From contig NZ_JAZIFX010000001.1 of the NCBI RefSeq assembly GCF_036634175.1, positions 4,154,001-4,218,000 on the forward strand: a DNA stretch of 64,000 bases. The letters run 5' to 3'. Below the pieces are notes generated by a model. It ran no database searches. It saw nothing but the letters and a program-made list of their open reading frames with translations, and was not told where the DNA came from. A program made the position numbers and the translations under genes. Position 1 is the first letter of the stretch, and each line of letters starts with the position of its first letter. Below are positions 43,001 to 50,816 of the stretch, in pieces. The DNA is from Streptomyces sp. P9-A2 (lineage in GTDB: Bacteria > Actinomycetota > Actinomycetes > Streptomycetales > Streptomycetaceae).

Positions 43001-44792
43001 CCGGTACCGCTACCGGCACCGGTGCCTCGACCGTCGGTACTCCGGCCGGCAACGCGAGCTGGGCAGTCGCCTGAACTGCGGCGACGGCACCCGCGCCGGC
43101 CCCGATGGGCACTTCGAGGACGAACGCGCTGCCGCTCATTCCCGGCACCTCGTGCGTCTGCAGCACACCTCCGTGCGCCCGTACGATCCCGCGCACGATC
43201 GGCTCGTGCACCGGATCGCCGCCGCTGTACGGCCCGCGGACCTCGATCCGTACGACCTCGCCGCGCTGTGCCGCCGCGACCACGACCGTGTTGTCCAGGT
43301 AACCGCCCGTCGACACGGGAGTGCTGCCGGTGGCGTCGACGCCCGCGACATCCGCGACGAGATGTGCGAGGGCGGTGGCGAGCAGCCGCGAGTCGACCTC
43401 GGCCTCGATGGGCGGTGCATGCACGGCGAACTGGACCCGGCCCGGCCCGATGAGTTCCACGGCCCCGTCGACACCGGCGGCGACGACGGCGTCGAGCATC
43501 ACCTTCGTACGAGTGATGCCGCCCGTCCCGGCGTCGAGCCGCTGGAAGCCGAGGACGTTGTCGATGAGGGTGGTGATCCGGGAGTAACCGGCCGACAGAT
43601 GATGGAGCACCTGGTTGGCCTCGGGCCACAGCTGCCCGGCGTCGTCGGCGGCCAGCGCGGCCAGGTCGCGGCGCAGTTCCTCCAGCGGGCCCCTCAGCGA
43701 CTGCCCGAGCAGGGTCAGCAGCTGCTCGTGCCGGCCGGCGAGGGCTTCGAAGCGGTCCTTCTCCCGCTCGCCGAGCGCGGCGTACCGCTCCTCGTTCGCG
43801 GCGAGTTCCTCGGTGTGCGCCTCGAGCAGTTCCTCCAGCTCGCGGACCTGTTCCTGGCGCAGGGCGGTGAACTCGGAGGCGTGCTCCCCGGCGATCCGCT
43901 CCAGTTGCTCGGCGTGCTCCCCGGCGATCCGCTCCAGTTCCTCGGCGTGCTGCCGTTCGGCCTCTTCCTTCTCCTTGACGAGCGTGTCGTAGGGACGCCG
44001 GTCGGTGAAGGTCATGACGGCGCCGACGAGCTGGTCGCCGTCGCGCACGGGCGCGGTCGTCAGATCGACCGACACCTTGTCGTTGCTCTTGGAGTACAGC
44101 ACCTGACCGCGCACCCGGTGCTTGCGCCCGGAGCGCAGGGTATCGGCGAGCGGGGACTCGTCGTAGGGGAAGGGGGAGCCGTCGGCGCGCGAGTGGAGGA
44201 TGAGGGTGTGCAGTTCCCGCCCGCCGAGGTCGCTGGCCCGATAGCCCAGTATCTGGGCGGCGGCCGGGTTGACCAGGACGATCCGTCCGTCGGTGTCCGT
44301 CCCGACGACACCTTCCGAGGCGGCCCGCAGGATCATCTCGGTCTGCCGTTGAGAACGCGCCAGCTCGGCCTCGGTGTCCACGGTGCCGGACAGATCGCGT
44401 ACGACGAGCATCAGCAGTTCGTCGCCGGTGTAGCCGTAGCTGTCGGTGTCGTAGGCCTGCTGGCCGGTCTCCAGATTCGCACTGGTGACCTCGACCGGGA
44501 ACTCGACCCCGTCGGTCCGCCGGGCGACCATCCGCGTCGGCTTGGTGCGGGCCCGAGGGTCGATGTGGTCGGGCCGGCGCATGGAGCCGGGGATGAGTTT
44601 GGAGTCGAACTCCGGCAGCAGGTCGAGCAGCCCGCGCCCCACCAGAGCGGTGCCCGGGGTCTCGAAGGCCTCGAGGGCGATGGTGTTGGCGTTGACGACC
44701 GTCCCGTTGGCGTTGACCAGCAACAAGGCGTCGGGAAGCGCGTCCAGTATGGCTGCGAGGCGAGCAGTGCCTCGGGATGGCCTGCTGCTCAC
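40020..44792 (-). CDS. giant PAS / pseudo-histidine-kinase / receiver protein (1590 residues)
   Basis: The order is: PAS domain (about 8-130), second PAS (150-270, EGVVGTDTDGRIVLVNPAAA), a charged coiled coil with a repeated ERIAGEHA unit (275-345), and a kinase-like core (350-565). About 790 residues of Pro/Ala/Gln/Gly-rich low complexity follow, then two receiver-like domains (about 1355-1590). Where HisKA proteins have the phosphoacceptor His, this reads LGQSLRGPLEEL. The GHKL N box is ALAHLVADVAG, without its Asn, so it looks catalytically dead. The last receiver keeps LLIEEHAEIAL and VVMDLMQV, with its central Asp. No membrane helix is seen. It is probably a signalling scaffold. The gene stands alone with a 450-bp upstream region. 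Confidence 0.88.
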   Translation of the reverse strand: MSSRPSRGTARLAAILDALPDALLLVNANGTVVNANTIALEAFETPGTALVGRGLLDLLPEFDSKLIPGSMRRPDHIDPRARTKPTRMVARRTDGVEFPVEVTSANLETGQQAYDTDSYGYTGDELLMLVVRDLSGTVDTEAELARSQRQTEMILRAASEGVVGTDTDGRIVLVNPAAAQILGYRASDLGGRELHTLILHSRADGSPFPYDESPLADTLRSGRKHRVRGQVLYSKSNDKVSVDLTTAPVRDGDQLVGAVMTFTDRRPYDTLVKEKEEAERQHAEELERIAGEHAEQLERIAGEHASEFTALRQEQVRELEELLEAHTEELAANEERYAALGEREKDRFEALAGRHEQLLTLLGQSLRGPLEELRRDLAALAADDAGQLWPEANQVLHHLSAGYSRITTLIDNVLGFQRLDAGTGGITRTKVMLDAVVAAGVDGAVELIGPGRVQFAVHAPPIEAEVDSRLLATALAHLVADVAGVDATGSTPVSTGGYLDNTVVVAAAQRGEVVRIEVRGPYSGGDPVHEPIVRGIVRAHGGVLQTHEVPGMSGSAFVLEVPIGAGAGAVAAVQATAQLALPAGVPTVEAPVPVAVPVPGEVPVPGAVPPEGAATAAGGQQGLSGGRRRARRSSVDAFLESEVPGPDDGAGAGTETVAPTGRRRRRAAAAAAEPPQIPAQASGEGAVAVSSGGTGRRRGRSAEGAEAAAPADPGGVAGAVTGVVAGAIGAGGSGGGVSEGAVVTAAEYAAGSAASNTGLGGTVPPQGVPVPAGGQRALQVSGEQHALPPALPAVDSGNGTAGASQGQGRDQASEQQGRPQEQGQGQGQQTQAAGRRRRALAAATERAAAQEAAPRTVFALPPAEAEQEGQDGAVGAAGQGSAQGSSPVVMPGPAAAGDALIGGGRHDAVPHDQSDEHTPPQPHPTSAPTGRRRRAAAQPAEQGTVPSSAQAAQAQMQAQAQVQVPVQVPVQVPGGAAGGAAQPVPVPVAPVQGATPERAPVPPQGAALPSAVPPQGMAGQGQPPQAQVPAPAPAPHDQLQPASAGQPLPQPTVLPPAAQAQAQPVAAVTEQPASVAQPLPAEAVPDQGTTPQGTPSAQPPWPAAGAKTPVPPQGAPVPPNGMPMPTPAPATPLPPENAAAPAQRAAQPLPVETSAPGTPGTPGTPGTPGDPNSTQGRAFSVRTLGQGVPFTRQAAQVQQPLPSATPPPHQPGGSGRRRKLGTPPDPAAVQEQSAPPHATTGFAPAQRQAQAAAQAPARPRTPAQSPPLQQPQQPQPHTSSQPQAQPQHPIAGQPGQPGQSRLAPTTEGTGRSYAIGAPDADAAEGPEPLDGPGGAVEVADPPRPQPMDDELPPEPLDNPRRLLVWPAPDVATQQALSDRGYRPVIVHSREEVDAQIAAFPAALFVDPLTGPITRTALQSLRTAAVAAEVPVLVTAGLGQASRDAAYGADPAVLLKALAPRDSEQHPPRVLLIEEHAEIALALTGTLERRGMQVARAAGDADAVALAGQFRPNLVVMDLMQVRRQQAGIVDWLRANGQLTRTPLVVYTAAVDQGDLPRLASGETVLFLAERSTSDEVQDRIVDLLARIGTN

Positions 44793-45249
44793 GAGACGCT
44801 TCCTTCCTGTTCCGCGATGTGCCGACCGGTCGGGCCATCTTGCCGACCGGCCCTCAACGTGTCACCGAAGGGAGTCTAAGGGCTGGGGTTGCGCTCGCGA
44901 CGCCGGATGAGACCGAGGTCGCACGTAACGTGACGGTGCTGTGACGCCCCCGCCGGCCGGCACCGGCCGTGGCCCGTCCCACCACGGCCCGGACCGTTGC
45001 GGGACCTCCACGCCGGCCCCCCGCCCCGCCCGGTCTGCCCACCGTCCCGATCGAACGCCCGTATGCCCTTGTGTCGAACGTCCGTACGTCTTTGTGGTGA
45101 GGCGACGGCCCGCCACGCGCCGTCGGAAGGACTTTGCTCTGTGGCCACCGCGCCTAGTACCGTAGGGGGCGATTGGTGACACCACGCACGGCTGTGTCAT
45201 CATCGGCACGCACCACTTGAACCGCGCTCGCGCGCGGAAGGTTGTGCAC
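44793..45249. other. intergenic promoter region, no gene seen
   Basis: About 457 bp separate the giant PAS gene from tRNA-Ser(GCT). It must hold the promoter of the minus-strand PAS gene near 44800-44950 and that of the tRNA near 45200. I see no structured RNA or protein gene. Confidence 0.5.
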
Positions 45250-45340
45250 GGAGGCGTCGCCTAGTCCGGTCTATGGCGCCGCACTGCTAATGCGGTTTGG
45301 GCCTTAAAGCCCATCGAGGGTTCAAATCCCTCCGCCTCCG
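45250..45340 (+). tRNA. tRNA-Ser(GCT)
   Basis: It has acceptor strands GGAGGCG and CGCCTCC, anticodon arm CCGCA-CTGCTAA-TGCGG with canonical A37, a long variable arm and T-arm GAGGG-TTCAAAT-CCCTC. This is the canonical reader of AGC/AGU codons, in contrast to the atypical copy at 11264. A terminator follows within 7 bases. Confidence 0.95.
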
Positions 45341-45346
45341 CACCGA

Positions 45347-45383
45347 TGACGAAGCCCCGGCCCACCCGGCCGGGGCTTCGTCA
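45347..45383 (+). terminator. terminator of tRNA-Ser(GCT)
   Basis: Arms TGACGAAGCCCCGGCC and GGCCGGGGCTTCGTCA pair perfectly over 16 bp with a 5-base loop. Confidence 0.85.
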
Positions 45384-45530
45384 CATACTCGGCCCTCCGT
45401 CACCGTTTCCGCAGGTCACAAGGGGCGGGGCAAACGGATTTCACATGGCGGCGGCGGTCATGTAATGTTCTTCCTGTCGCCGCGAGCGAGCCCGCAAAGG
45501 GCCGGGAGCGGCGAGAAAACTGAAGAGCAG

Positions 45531-45603
45531 GCACTCGTAGCTTAACGGATAGAGCATCTGACTACGGATCAGAAGGTTGCAGGTTCGAATCCTGCCGAGT
45601 GCA
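45531..45603 (+). tRNA. tRNA-Arg(ACG)
   Basis: A 73-nt class I tRNA with acceptor strands GCACTCG and CGAGTGC, anticodon arm TCTGA-CTACGGA-TCAGA and T-arm GCAGG-TTCGAAT-CCTGC. The ACG anticodon is expected to be edited to ICG and to read CGU, CGC and CGA. It lies 190 bp after tRNA-Ser(GCT), separated by that gene's terminator, so it has its own promoter. Confidence 0.95.
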
Positions 45604-45610
45604 CAGAGAG

Positions 45611-45645
45611 CAAGAGCCCCGCCGGTTGAACCGGCGGGGCTCTTG
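45611..45645. terminator. terminator of tRNA-Arg(ACG)
   Basis: Arms CAAGAGCCCCGCCGGT and ACCGGCGGGGCTCTTG pair perfectly over 16 bp around TGA. It can also end transcripts of the convergent potassium-channel gene. Confidence 0.85.
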
Positions 45646-45747
45646 TCGTGTGGGAAGAGGGAGGGCCGGTATCCGGTCCCGTGGCTTCGCGCGAGCTCGC
45701 TCCGGCGGTGGACCTTGTGGGGGACGGGACGGGTGAGGTCGGCGGGG

Positions 45748-46296
45748 TCAGGGTTTGTGGTGGTGGTCGGTTCTGCGGTGGAGGAGCACGGTGCGGATCC
45801 GGTGGCTCAGGGCGGTGGCCGCCGCGGTGAGGAAGATGAAGGTGTAGAGGATCTGGAGCATGGTGACCAGGCGGGCCGTCTGGCTGTGCGGGGTGATGTC
45901 GCCGTAACCGACGGTGGCGAGGGTGACGATCGTGAAGTACAGGGCGTCCAGACGGGTGTCGAGGCCGATGAGTTCGCCGGGGCTTTGTGCCAGGCCCTGG
46001 TAGGCCGTGGCGAAGACCAGGATGGACAGGCTCATCAGCAGGGGGATGACCAGTCCGGGCCGGGCGTGCGGGTGGTTGAGGAGGACGTGGTTGATCTGCT
46101 GGAGCAGCAGGGCGGCGATGAGGGCCAGGGTCAGGCCGAAGAGGGTCCAGCTCAGGGTGGGGTGTCGAGGGCCCAGGCCGTTGAGGGGGAGCAGGAAGTA
46201 GGCGGTGACCAGGACGGTCGCGGCGAGAGCCTGGGTGAGCCAGCGCCACAGGGGGCTCCGTGTCGTGGCCGGCTCGCGGTTGTCGCTGCTTTCCAT
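45748..46296 (-). CDS. two-helix-pore potassium channel family protein
   Basis: The 182-residue membrane protein has about four hydrophobic segments: ALAATVLVTAYFLLPL, WTLFGLTLALIAALLLQQ, VIPLLMSLSILVFATAYQGL and the last helix ILYTFIFLTAAATALS. Between the last two lies the pore loop with the K+ selectivity filter TLATVGYGDITP. Short bacterial channels of this type conduct K+ and lack a regulatory RCK domain, as here. The His-rich C-terminus (RRTDHHHKP) is unusual and may bind metal. It is in line with the DUF7144 gene 28 bp upstream, possibly one transcript. Confidence 0.88.
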   Translation of the reverse strand: MESSDNREPATTRSPLWRWLTQALAATVLVTAYFLLPLNGLGPRHPTLSWTLFGLTLALIAALLLQQINHVLLNHPHARPGLVIPLLMSLSILVFATAYQGLAQSPGELIGLDTRLDALYFTIVTLATVGYGDITPHSQTARLVTMLQILYTFIFLTAAATALSHRIRTVLLHRRTDHHHKP

Positions 46297-46324
46297 GGGG
46301 GTGAGGCGGAAGGGGCGGGTGTTG

Positions 46325-46762
46325 TTAGGTCTGGGGCGTCGTCTCGCGGCGTGGTGAGCACAGGGCCCAGATGATGAAGCCGTCGATGACGATGAGGACG
46401 ATCGACCAGACCGGCGCGTAGGGCAGCCACACGAAGTTGGCGATCATGCTCAGTCCGGCCAGCGCGACGCCTACGGCGCGGGCCCAGGTCGCCCCCGTGA
46501 ACAGGGCGAGACCCGCGGCCAGGACGAGGGCGCCGAGGATCAGGTGGATCCAGCCCCAGCCGGTCAGGCTGAACGCGTAGGTGAAGTTGCGGGTGGTGAC
46601 GAAGACGTCGTCCTCGGCGATGGCGGCGATGCCCTGGAAGATCGCCATGATCCCGCCGAACGTCATCAGGACCGCCGCGGCTCCGGTCCAGCCCGTCGCC
46701 CAGGCGCTCTGGGCCTCCCGCCCGGCCCGCTGCTGGCGTGTTCCGCTGACATTGCTCGCCAT
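46325..46762 (-). CDS. DUF7144 family membrane protein
   Basis: The 145-residue protein has four membrane helices: GAAAVLMTFGGIMAIFQGIA, WGWIHLILGALVLAAGLAL, VGVALAGLSMIANFVWLPY and WSIVLIVIDGFIIWALC. Between helices one and two is EDDVFVTTRNFTYAFSLTGW, a hallmark of the actinobacterial family now called DUF7144. Function is unknown. The ATG at 46762 follows AAAGGGCGAGC. The upstream MarR gene is on the same strand but 119 bp away. Confidence 0.85.
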   Translation of the reverse strand: MASNVSGTRQQRAGREAQSAWATGWTGAAAVLMTFGGIMAIFQGIAAIAEDDVFVTTRNFTYAFSLTGWGWIHLILGALVLAAGLALFTGATWARAVGVALAGLSMIANFVWLPYAPVWSIVLIVIDGFIIWALCSPRRETTPQT

Positions 46763-46881
46763 GTGCTCGCCCTTTCGGCTGCCCCGAGCGGTCCCCGAGC
46801 TGTGTGTCTCCTCATCCAGGTTTGCACCCCGGGGTGTGCTCGGCACCTCGGGTGCCGGGCCGTGTCGTGCCGTGCGCCGCG

Positions 46882-47370
46882 TCACTTGGTGCGGCCGTGC
46901 TCCTCGAGGTAGTCGGCCGCGAGGGCGTTCGCGCGGGTGAACCAGTCGTTCAGGACGGCGATCTCGTCGGGGCCGTAGTCGGCGAAGAGCGCGGTGAGCC
47001 GGGTGTAGTGCGGCTCGTAGATCTCACGGACGCGAGCCACGGCGTCCGGCTGGGCGGCCACCCGGACGCGACGGCGGTCCGCGGGGTCGGGGCGGCGGGT
47101 GATGTAGCCGGCGCGTTCCAGGCGATTGAGGATGCCGGTCATCGCGCCCGTCGTGACGTGGACGCGTTCCGCCAGTTCCCCCGCTGTGGGCAGGTGCTCG
47201 CCCGACGCGATGACGAACCCGAAGCAGGTCAGGTCGGTGACGTTCAGGTCCACCTGCTGGGCGATCCGGTGCTGGCCCACCAGGTGGGTCGCGATGAGGC
47301 GGTCCATCGCCCACAGCGCCTGCTCCGGCGTGGCGGGCTGGCGCGGCTTCGCGTGCATGGTGTTCCCCAT
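46882..47370 (-). CDS. MarR family transcriptional regulator
   Basis: The 162-residue protein has the MarR winged-helix fold: dimerisation helix at the start (MDRLIATHLVGQHRIAQ), recognition HTH (TAGELAERVHVTTGAMTGIL near residues 62-82) and the wing with DPADRRRVRVAA. It has no domain fusion. It is divergent from a HGxxPAAW-family membrane protein gene, and the 88-bp region between them contains operator-like repeats, so it probably represses itself and that neighbour. The ligand is unknown. Confidence 0.9.
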   Translation of the reverse strand: MGNTMHAKPRQPATPEQALWAMDRLIATHLVGQHRIAQQVDLNVTDLTCFGFVIASGEHLPTAGELAERVHVTTGAMTGILNRLERAGYITRRPDPADRRRVRVAAQPDAVARVREIYEPHYTRLTALFADYGPDEIAVLNDWFTRANALAADYLEEHGRTK

Positions 47371-47374
47371 TTCA

Positions 47375-47421
47375 CTTAGCGCGTGAGGGTTTTCTGCGCT
47401 AAATTGCTTACGTCGTGAGAT
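47375..47421. promoter_or_regulatory. candidate MarR operators between divergent genes
   Basis: Two features overlap. One is an inverted repeat TTAGCGC-N13-GCGCTAA (47376-47402). The other is a direct repeat, CTTAGCGCGTGAG at 47375 and CTTACGTCGTGAG at 47407, 32 bp apart. Both lie just upstream of the marR ATG and within the promoter region of the divergent gene. Confidence 0.55.
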
Positions 47422-47458
47422 ATTTTCGCGCCCGTCGACCGTGTGAGGGAGCAGGTAC

Positions 47459-47884
47459 GTGAGCGCACATCAATATGACCATGGGCATACCGTCGCCGGG
47501 TGGACCGGTTTCGGGATCGTCACCGTGGGGGCGGCCGTTCTCGCGCTGGGGGTGTGCACGGGGTCCGGGGTGTCGCGGGCCGCCGGCCTGGGCATCGTCC
47601 TGCTCGGCCTCCTCGTCACCTGGGCGCTGCACCTGGCCGGGTGGGGCAAGCCGACAGGGCGGCGGCCGAGGGAGCAGTGGGACTGGCGGGTCAGGGACCC
47701 CGAGGCCGGGGACGGACATCCGGGGTGCCTGGGATGCCGGCTGGCGGGCCGGGGCCGGGGCCGGACCACGGTGGCGGAATCCGGCGACCCCCTCCCCGAC
47801 CCCCTTCCCGGCTCCGTCCCCGCCCCCAGGAACGGTGCCGGGGAGCCGGGCCCCGTGGGTGCCGGTGGCTCCTCCGTGCGCTGA
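47459..47884 (+). CDS. HGxxPAAW family membrane protein
   Basis: The 141-residue protein opens with YDHGHTVAGWTG, a variant of the HGxxPAAW motif that names the family, followed by two membrane helices (IVTVGAAVLALGVCTG and GLGIVLLGLLVTWALHL). The C-terminal half is Pro/Gly-rich and unlike the usual short tail, so this member is longer than typical. A GGGAGCAGGTAC sequence precedes the GTG start. Divergent from marR, it is a likely target of that regulator. Function unknown; some relatives lie near tryptophan genes. Confidence 0.75.
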   Translation: MSAHQYDHGHTVAGWTGFGIVTVGAAVLALGVCTGSGVSRAAGLGIVLLGLLVTWALHLAGWGKPTGRRPREQWDWRVRDPEAGDGHPGCLGCRLAGRGRGRTTVAESGDPLPDPLPGSVPAPRNGAGEPGPVGAGGSSVR

Positions 47885-47977
47885 GGCTTCCTTCGTGCGC
47901 GGCCCGTTGTCGGCGGACCGCTGCCAGTCCTGTTGCCAGTGGCTCGTTGTCAGTGGCGGCCCCTAGTCTCGTCGGAG

Positions 47978-48877
47978 ATGGCACAGGTGTGGAGATGCTC
48001 GGGGCTGCGGTGGTCGGCAAGCGGTCCCGCGCTGGCGTGGGACGGTGGGCGGCACAGTGCCCTGACCTGGGGGAAACGGGTGGCCTTCGCGGTCGCGGAA
48101 GGGGGAGCGCGGACATGCGTGGGGGCACGGGGGCATGCGTGTCCGCTCGGCGCGGTGGTGCCGGGGCGAGGCACGGGAGCGCGGTGCGCGGAGTGCGCGC
48201 GGCTGGACCGGGCGCACTCCGTGGCCGCCGACACCCTCGCGGACGATCCGCGGCCGTACCGCGTATATCTGGCCTGGTTCGGTCCCGGAATGGTCAAGGT
48301 AGGGATCACCGGGGTGGCGCGGGGCCCGGCGAGGCTGCTGGAGCAGGGGGCGGTCTGTTTCAGCTGGCTGGGGACCGGCCCGCTGATGGCGGCGCGGCGC
48401 ACCGAGGAGCTGCTGCGCGCCGCACTTCGGGTGCCCGACCGGGTCCCCTACGCGGACAAGCGGGCGGTACGCGCGGTACTTCCGGGTACGGAGGGCGAAC
48501 GGGCTGCGGAGCTGGCGGAGTTGCACGGGAGGGCGGTCGCTCTGGCCGGGTGGCCGGAGTCGCTGGACCGTGAGGCGTTCCGGCCCGTCGACCAGGTCGG
48601 GATGTTCGGGCTGGCGGGGGCGCCGGCCGCTTTCGGGGAAGTGGGCGAGCTGGTTCCCGGGGGCGTGGTGAGCGGGGAGCTGGTGGCTGCCGCCGGACCG
48701 GATCTGCATCTGGCGACGGAGGGTGGTGTGGTGGTGCTGGATACGCGGTTCCTGCCCGGGTGGGGGCTGGTTCCGGCGGAGGGCAGGGAGTTCGACGTGC
48801 CGGTCAAGGCGCTCAAGGCGCTCAAGACACTCAGGGGGGCGGGGGAGGGGACGGGAGTGCAGGACGGCTTGTTCTGA
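47978..48877 (+). CDS. DUF2797 domain-containing protein
   Basis: The 299-residue protein matches the DUF2797 family: an N-terminal cysteine cluster (CVGARGHACPLGA, then CAECARLDR) that may bind zinc, followed by YRVYLAWFGPGMVKVGITG. The KVGITG segment recalls the GIY-YIG-like nuclease fold, though the catalytic layout is not confirmed. The family is found in actinobacteria and archaea; function is unknown. The ATG at 47978 sits after GTCGGAG and opens the conserved region. It precedes an amidohydrolase in the same direction by 109 bp. Confidence 0.85.
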   Translation: MAQVWRCSGLRWSASGPALAWDGGRHSALTWGKRVAFAVAEGGARTCVGARGHACPLGAVVPGRGTGARCAECARLDRAHSVAADTLADDPRPYRVYLAWFGPGMVKVGITGVARGPARLLEQGAVCFSWLGTGPLMAARRTEELLRAALRVPDRVPYADKRAVRAVLPGTEGERAAELAELHGRAVALAGWPESLDREAFRPVDQVGMFGLAGAPAAFGEVGELVPGGVVSGELVAAAGPDLHLATEGGVVVLDTRFLPGWGLVPAEGREFDVPVKALKALKTLRGAGEGTGVQDGLF

Positions 48878-48986
48878 TCCGGTGCGCGAGGGGCCTCGGC
48901 AATCCATGCGGTGGTCGTCCGGTGCGTCGGCCCGTCCTGGCGGCAGGGGGTGGACCGGGGGCCGGGTCCCGGGTGATCGTGGCGGT

Positions 48987-49946
48987 ATGAGCCATCACCT
49001 CACGGAGTCCGCCCGTGCCGAGGCCGCTGACGTGCGGCGCTTCTGGGAGGGGCTCGGGCTTCCCGGACTCGTCGACGTGCACACGCACTTCATGCCGGAA
49101 CGGGTGCTGCGCAAGGTGTGGGCCTACTTCGACGAGCTCGGGCCGTTGACCGGCGGGGTCGAGTGGCCGATCACCTACCGGCAGGAGGAGAGGGAACGGG
49201 CCGAGCTGCTGGGGGAGTTCGGGGTGGCTGCCTTCACGGCCATGCTCTATCCGCACAAGCCCGGCATGGCGCGGTGGCTGAACGACTGGGCGGTCGGCTT
49301 CGCCCGCCGTACGCCCGGCTGCCTGCACACCTCGACGCTGTTCCCCGAACCCGGGGCCGAGAGCCTGGTCAGGGGTGCCGTCGAAGCGGGGGCGCGGGTC
49401 TTCAAGGCGCATGTGCAGGTGGGGGCGTACGATCCGGCCGACGCGTTGCTCGACGGTGCCTGGGGCGTGCTCGCCGAAGCGGGCGTCCCGGTGGTGATCC
49501 ACTGCGGTTCCGGGCCCGCGCCCGGCAAGTACACCGGCCCCGAGCCGATCGCGCGGGTACTGGCCCGGCACCCCCGGCTGCGTCTGGTCGTGGCGCACCT
49601 CGGGATGCCCGAGTACGAGGACTTCCTCGACCTCGCCGAGCGCTACCCGGAGGTGCGGCTGGACACCACGATGGCGTTCACCGACTTCGCCGAGCGTATG
49701 GCGCCGTTCCCCCGGCGGGCCCTGCCCCGGCTGGCCGGTCTCGGTGACCGGATCCTGCTCGGCACGGACTTCCCCAACATCCCGTACCCGTACCTTCATC
49801 AGCTCCACGCACTGGAGCGGCTCGGGCTCGGGTCCGCATGGCTGCGGGCGGTGTGCCACGACAACGCGGCCCGCATCTTCGGCCTGCGGGGGGACGAAGA
49901 CGGGAGCGGGAGCGGGAGCGGGATCGGAAGCGGCGCCGCTGGCTGA
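48987..49946 (+). CDS. amidohydrolase family protein (TIM-barrel, decarboxylase-like)
   Basis: The 319-residue enzyme is an amidohydrolase-2 family member. It has the N-terminal metal motif LVDVHTHFMPE, the His of VVIHCGSGP, the later His in LVVAHLGMPEYEDF and the Asp of ILLGTDFPNIPYPY. Members include ACMS decarboxylase-like and lactone hydrolases; the substrate here is unknown. The C-terminus ends in a Gly/Ser repeat (GSGSGSGIGSG) encoded by a GGGAGC repeat. The gene may form a transcript with the DUF2797 gene. Confidence 0.85.
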   Translation: MSHHLTESARAEAADVRRFWEGLGLPGLVDVHTHFMPERVLRKVWAYFDELGPLTGGVEWPITYRQEERERAELLGEFGVAAFTAMLYPHKPGMARWLNDWAVGFARRTPGCLHTSTLFPEPGAESLVRGAVEAGARVFKAHVQVGAYDPADALLDGAWGVLAEAGVPVVIHCGSGPAPGKYTGPEPIARVLARHPRLRLVVAHLGMPEYEDFLDLAERYPEVRLDTTMAFTDFAERMAPFPRRALPRLAGLGDRILLGTDFPNIPYPYLHQLHALERLGLGSAWLRAVCHDNAARIFGLRGDEDGSGSGSGIGSGAAG

Positions 49947-49968
49947 CAGGAGCGTCGGGGCGGCTGGA

Positions 49969-49996
49969 GGGGTGAGGGGTGAGGGGTGAGGGGTGA
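49969..49996. repeat. four 7-bp tandem repeats
   Basis: GGGGTGA is repeated four times in perfect tandem between the amidohydrolase stop and the response-regulator start. It is purine-rich and slippage-prone, and length variation there could alter spacing of the response-regulator promoter. Confidence 0.85.
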
Positions 49997-50075
49997 GGAG
50001 TCGCCGGAGGACTTCTCAGGGAAAACACAGACTTCCGAAAGGGCACTCTCAGGGGTCCCCGCGAGGGTGTGGAGC

Positions 50076-50816
50076 ATGACCACGACCTCGCCCCAGGGGC
50101 GCACCGAACTGCTGAGGCCGGACGGGAGCCCCGTCCGGGTGCTGGTGGTGGACGACGAGCAGCCGATCACCGAACTGCTCTCCATGGCCCTGCGCTACGA
50201 GGGCTGGCAGACCCGCAGTGAGGCGGACGGCCGGGGCGCTGTCCGGGCCGCACGCGAGTTCCGGCCCGATGCCGTCGTCCTGGACATGATGCTGCCGGAC
50301 ATGGACGGTCTGTCCGTGCTCGGGAGGCTGCGCCGCGAGCAGCAGGACATGCCCGTCCTCTTCCTCACCGCGAGGGACGCCGTCGAGGACCGCATCGCGG
50401 GCCTGACCGCCGGCGGCGACGACTACGTGACCAAGCCGTTCAGCCTGGAGGAGGTCGTCGCGCGGCTGCGCGGCCTGATCCGGCGCTCCGGCGCGGCCGA
50501 CCGACGGCCGGAGTCCATGCTGGTGGTCGGCGACCTCACGCTCGACGAGGACAGCCGCGACGTGACCCGGGCCGGGGTGGACATCCACCTCACCGCCACC
50601 GAGTTCGAGCTGCTGCGCTACCTGATGCGCAACCCGCGGCGGGTGCTCAGCAAGGCGCAGATCCTCGACCGGGTCTGGTCCTACGACTTCGGCGGGCAGG
50701 CGAACGTCGTCGAGCTGTACATCTCGTATCTTCGCCGGAAGATCGACGCCGGCCGGGAGCCGATGATCCACACCCGGCGCGGTGCCGGGTACCTGATCAA
50801 ACCCGCGGTGTCGTGA
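50076..50816 (+). CDS. OmpR-family response regulator
   Basis: The 246-residue protein has a receiver domain (residues about 20-135) with the acidic pair in VLVVDDEQP, phosphoacceptor Asp70 in AVVLDMMLPDMDG and the conserved Lys in DDYVTKPFSLEE. An OmpR-type winged helix follows (about 150-245, TATEFELLRYLMRNPRRVLS and YISYLRRKI). Its last four bases overlap the GTG start of the sensor kinase, so the pair is co-translated. The ATG at 50076 after GTGTGGAGC starts the conserved protein. The signal is unknown; its target may include the glycosyltransferase gene immediately downstream. Confidence 0.92.
   Translation: MTTTSPQGRTELLRPDGSPVRVLVVDDEQPITELLSMALRYEGWQTRSEADGRGAVRAAREFRPDAVVLDMMLPDMDGLSVLGRLRREQQDMPVLFLTARDAVEDRIAGLTAGGDDYVTKPFSLEEVVARLRGLIRRSGAADRRPESMLVVGDLTLDEDSRDVTRAGVDIHLTATEFELLRYLMRNPRRVLSKAQILDRVWSYDFGGQANVVELYISYLRRKIDAGREPMIHTRRGAGYLIKPAVS

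Noticed and set aside
41082..44879. Very long open frame antisense to the giant PAS protein
   Set aside because: In DNA of this G+C bias, antisense frames of repetitive Pro/Ala/Gln coding sequence stay open by chance. The translation is Arg/Gly-rich with no domain or ribosome-binding site.
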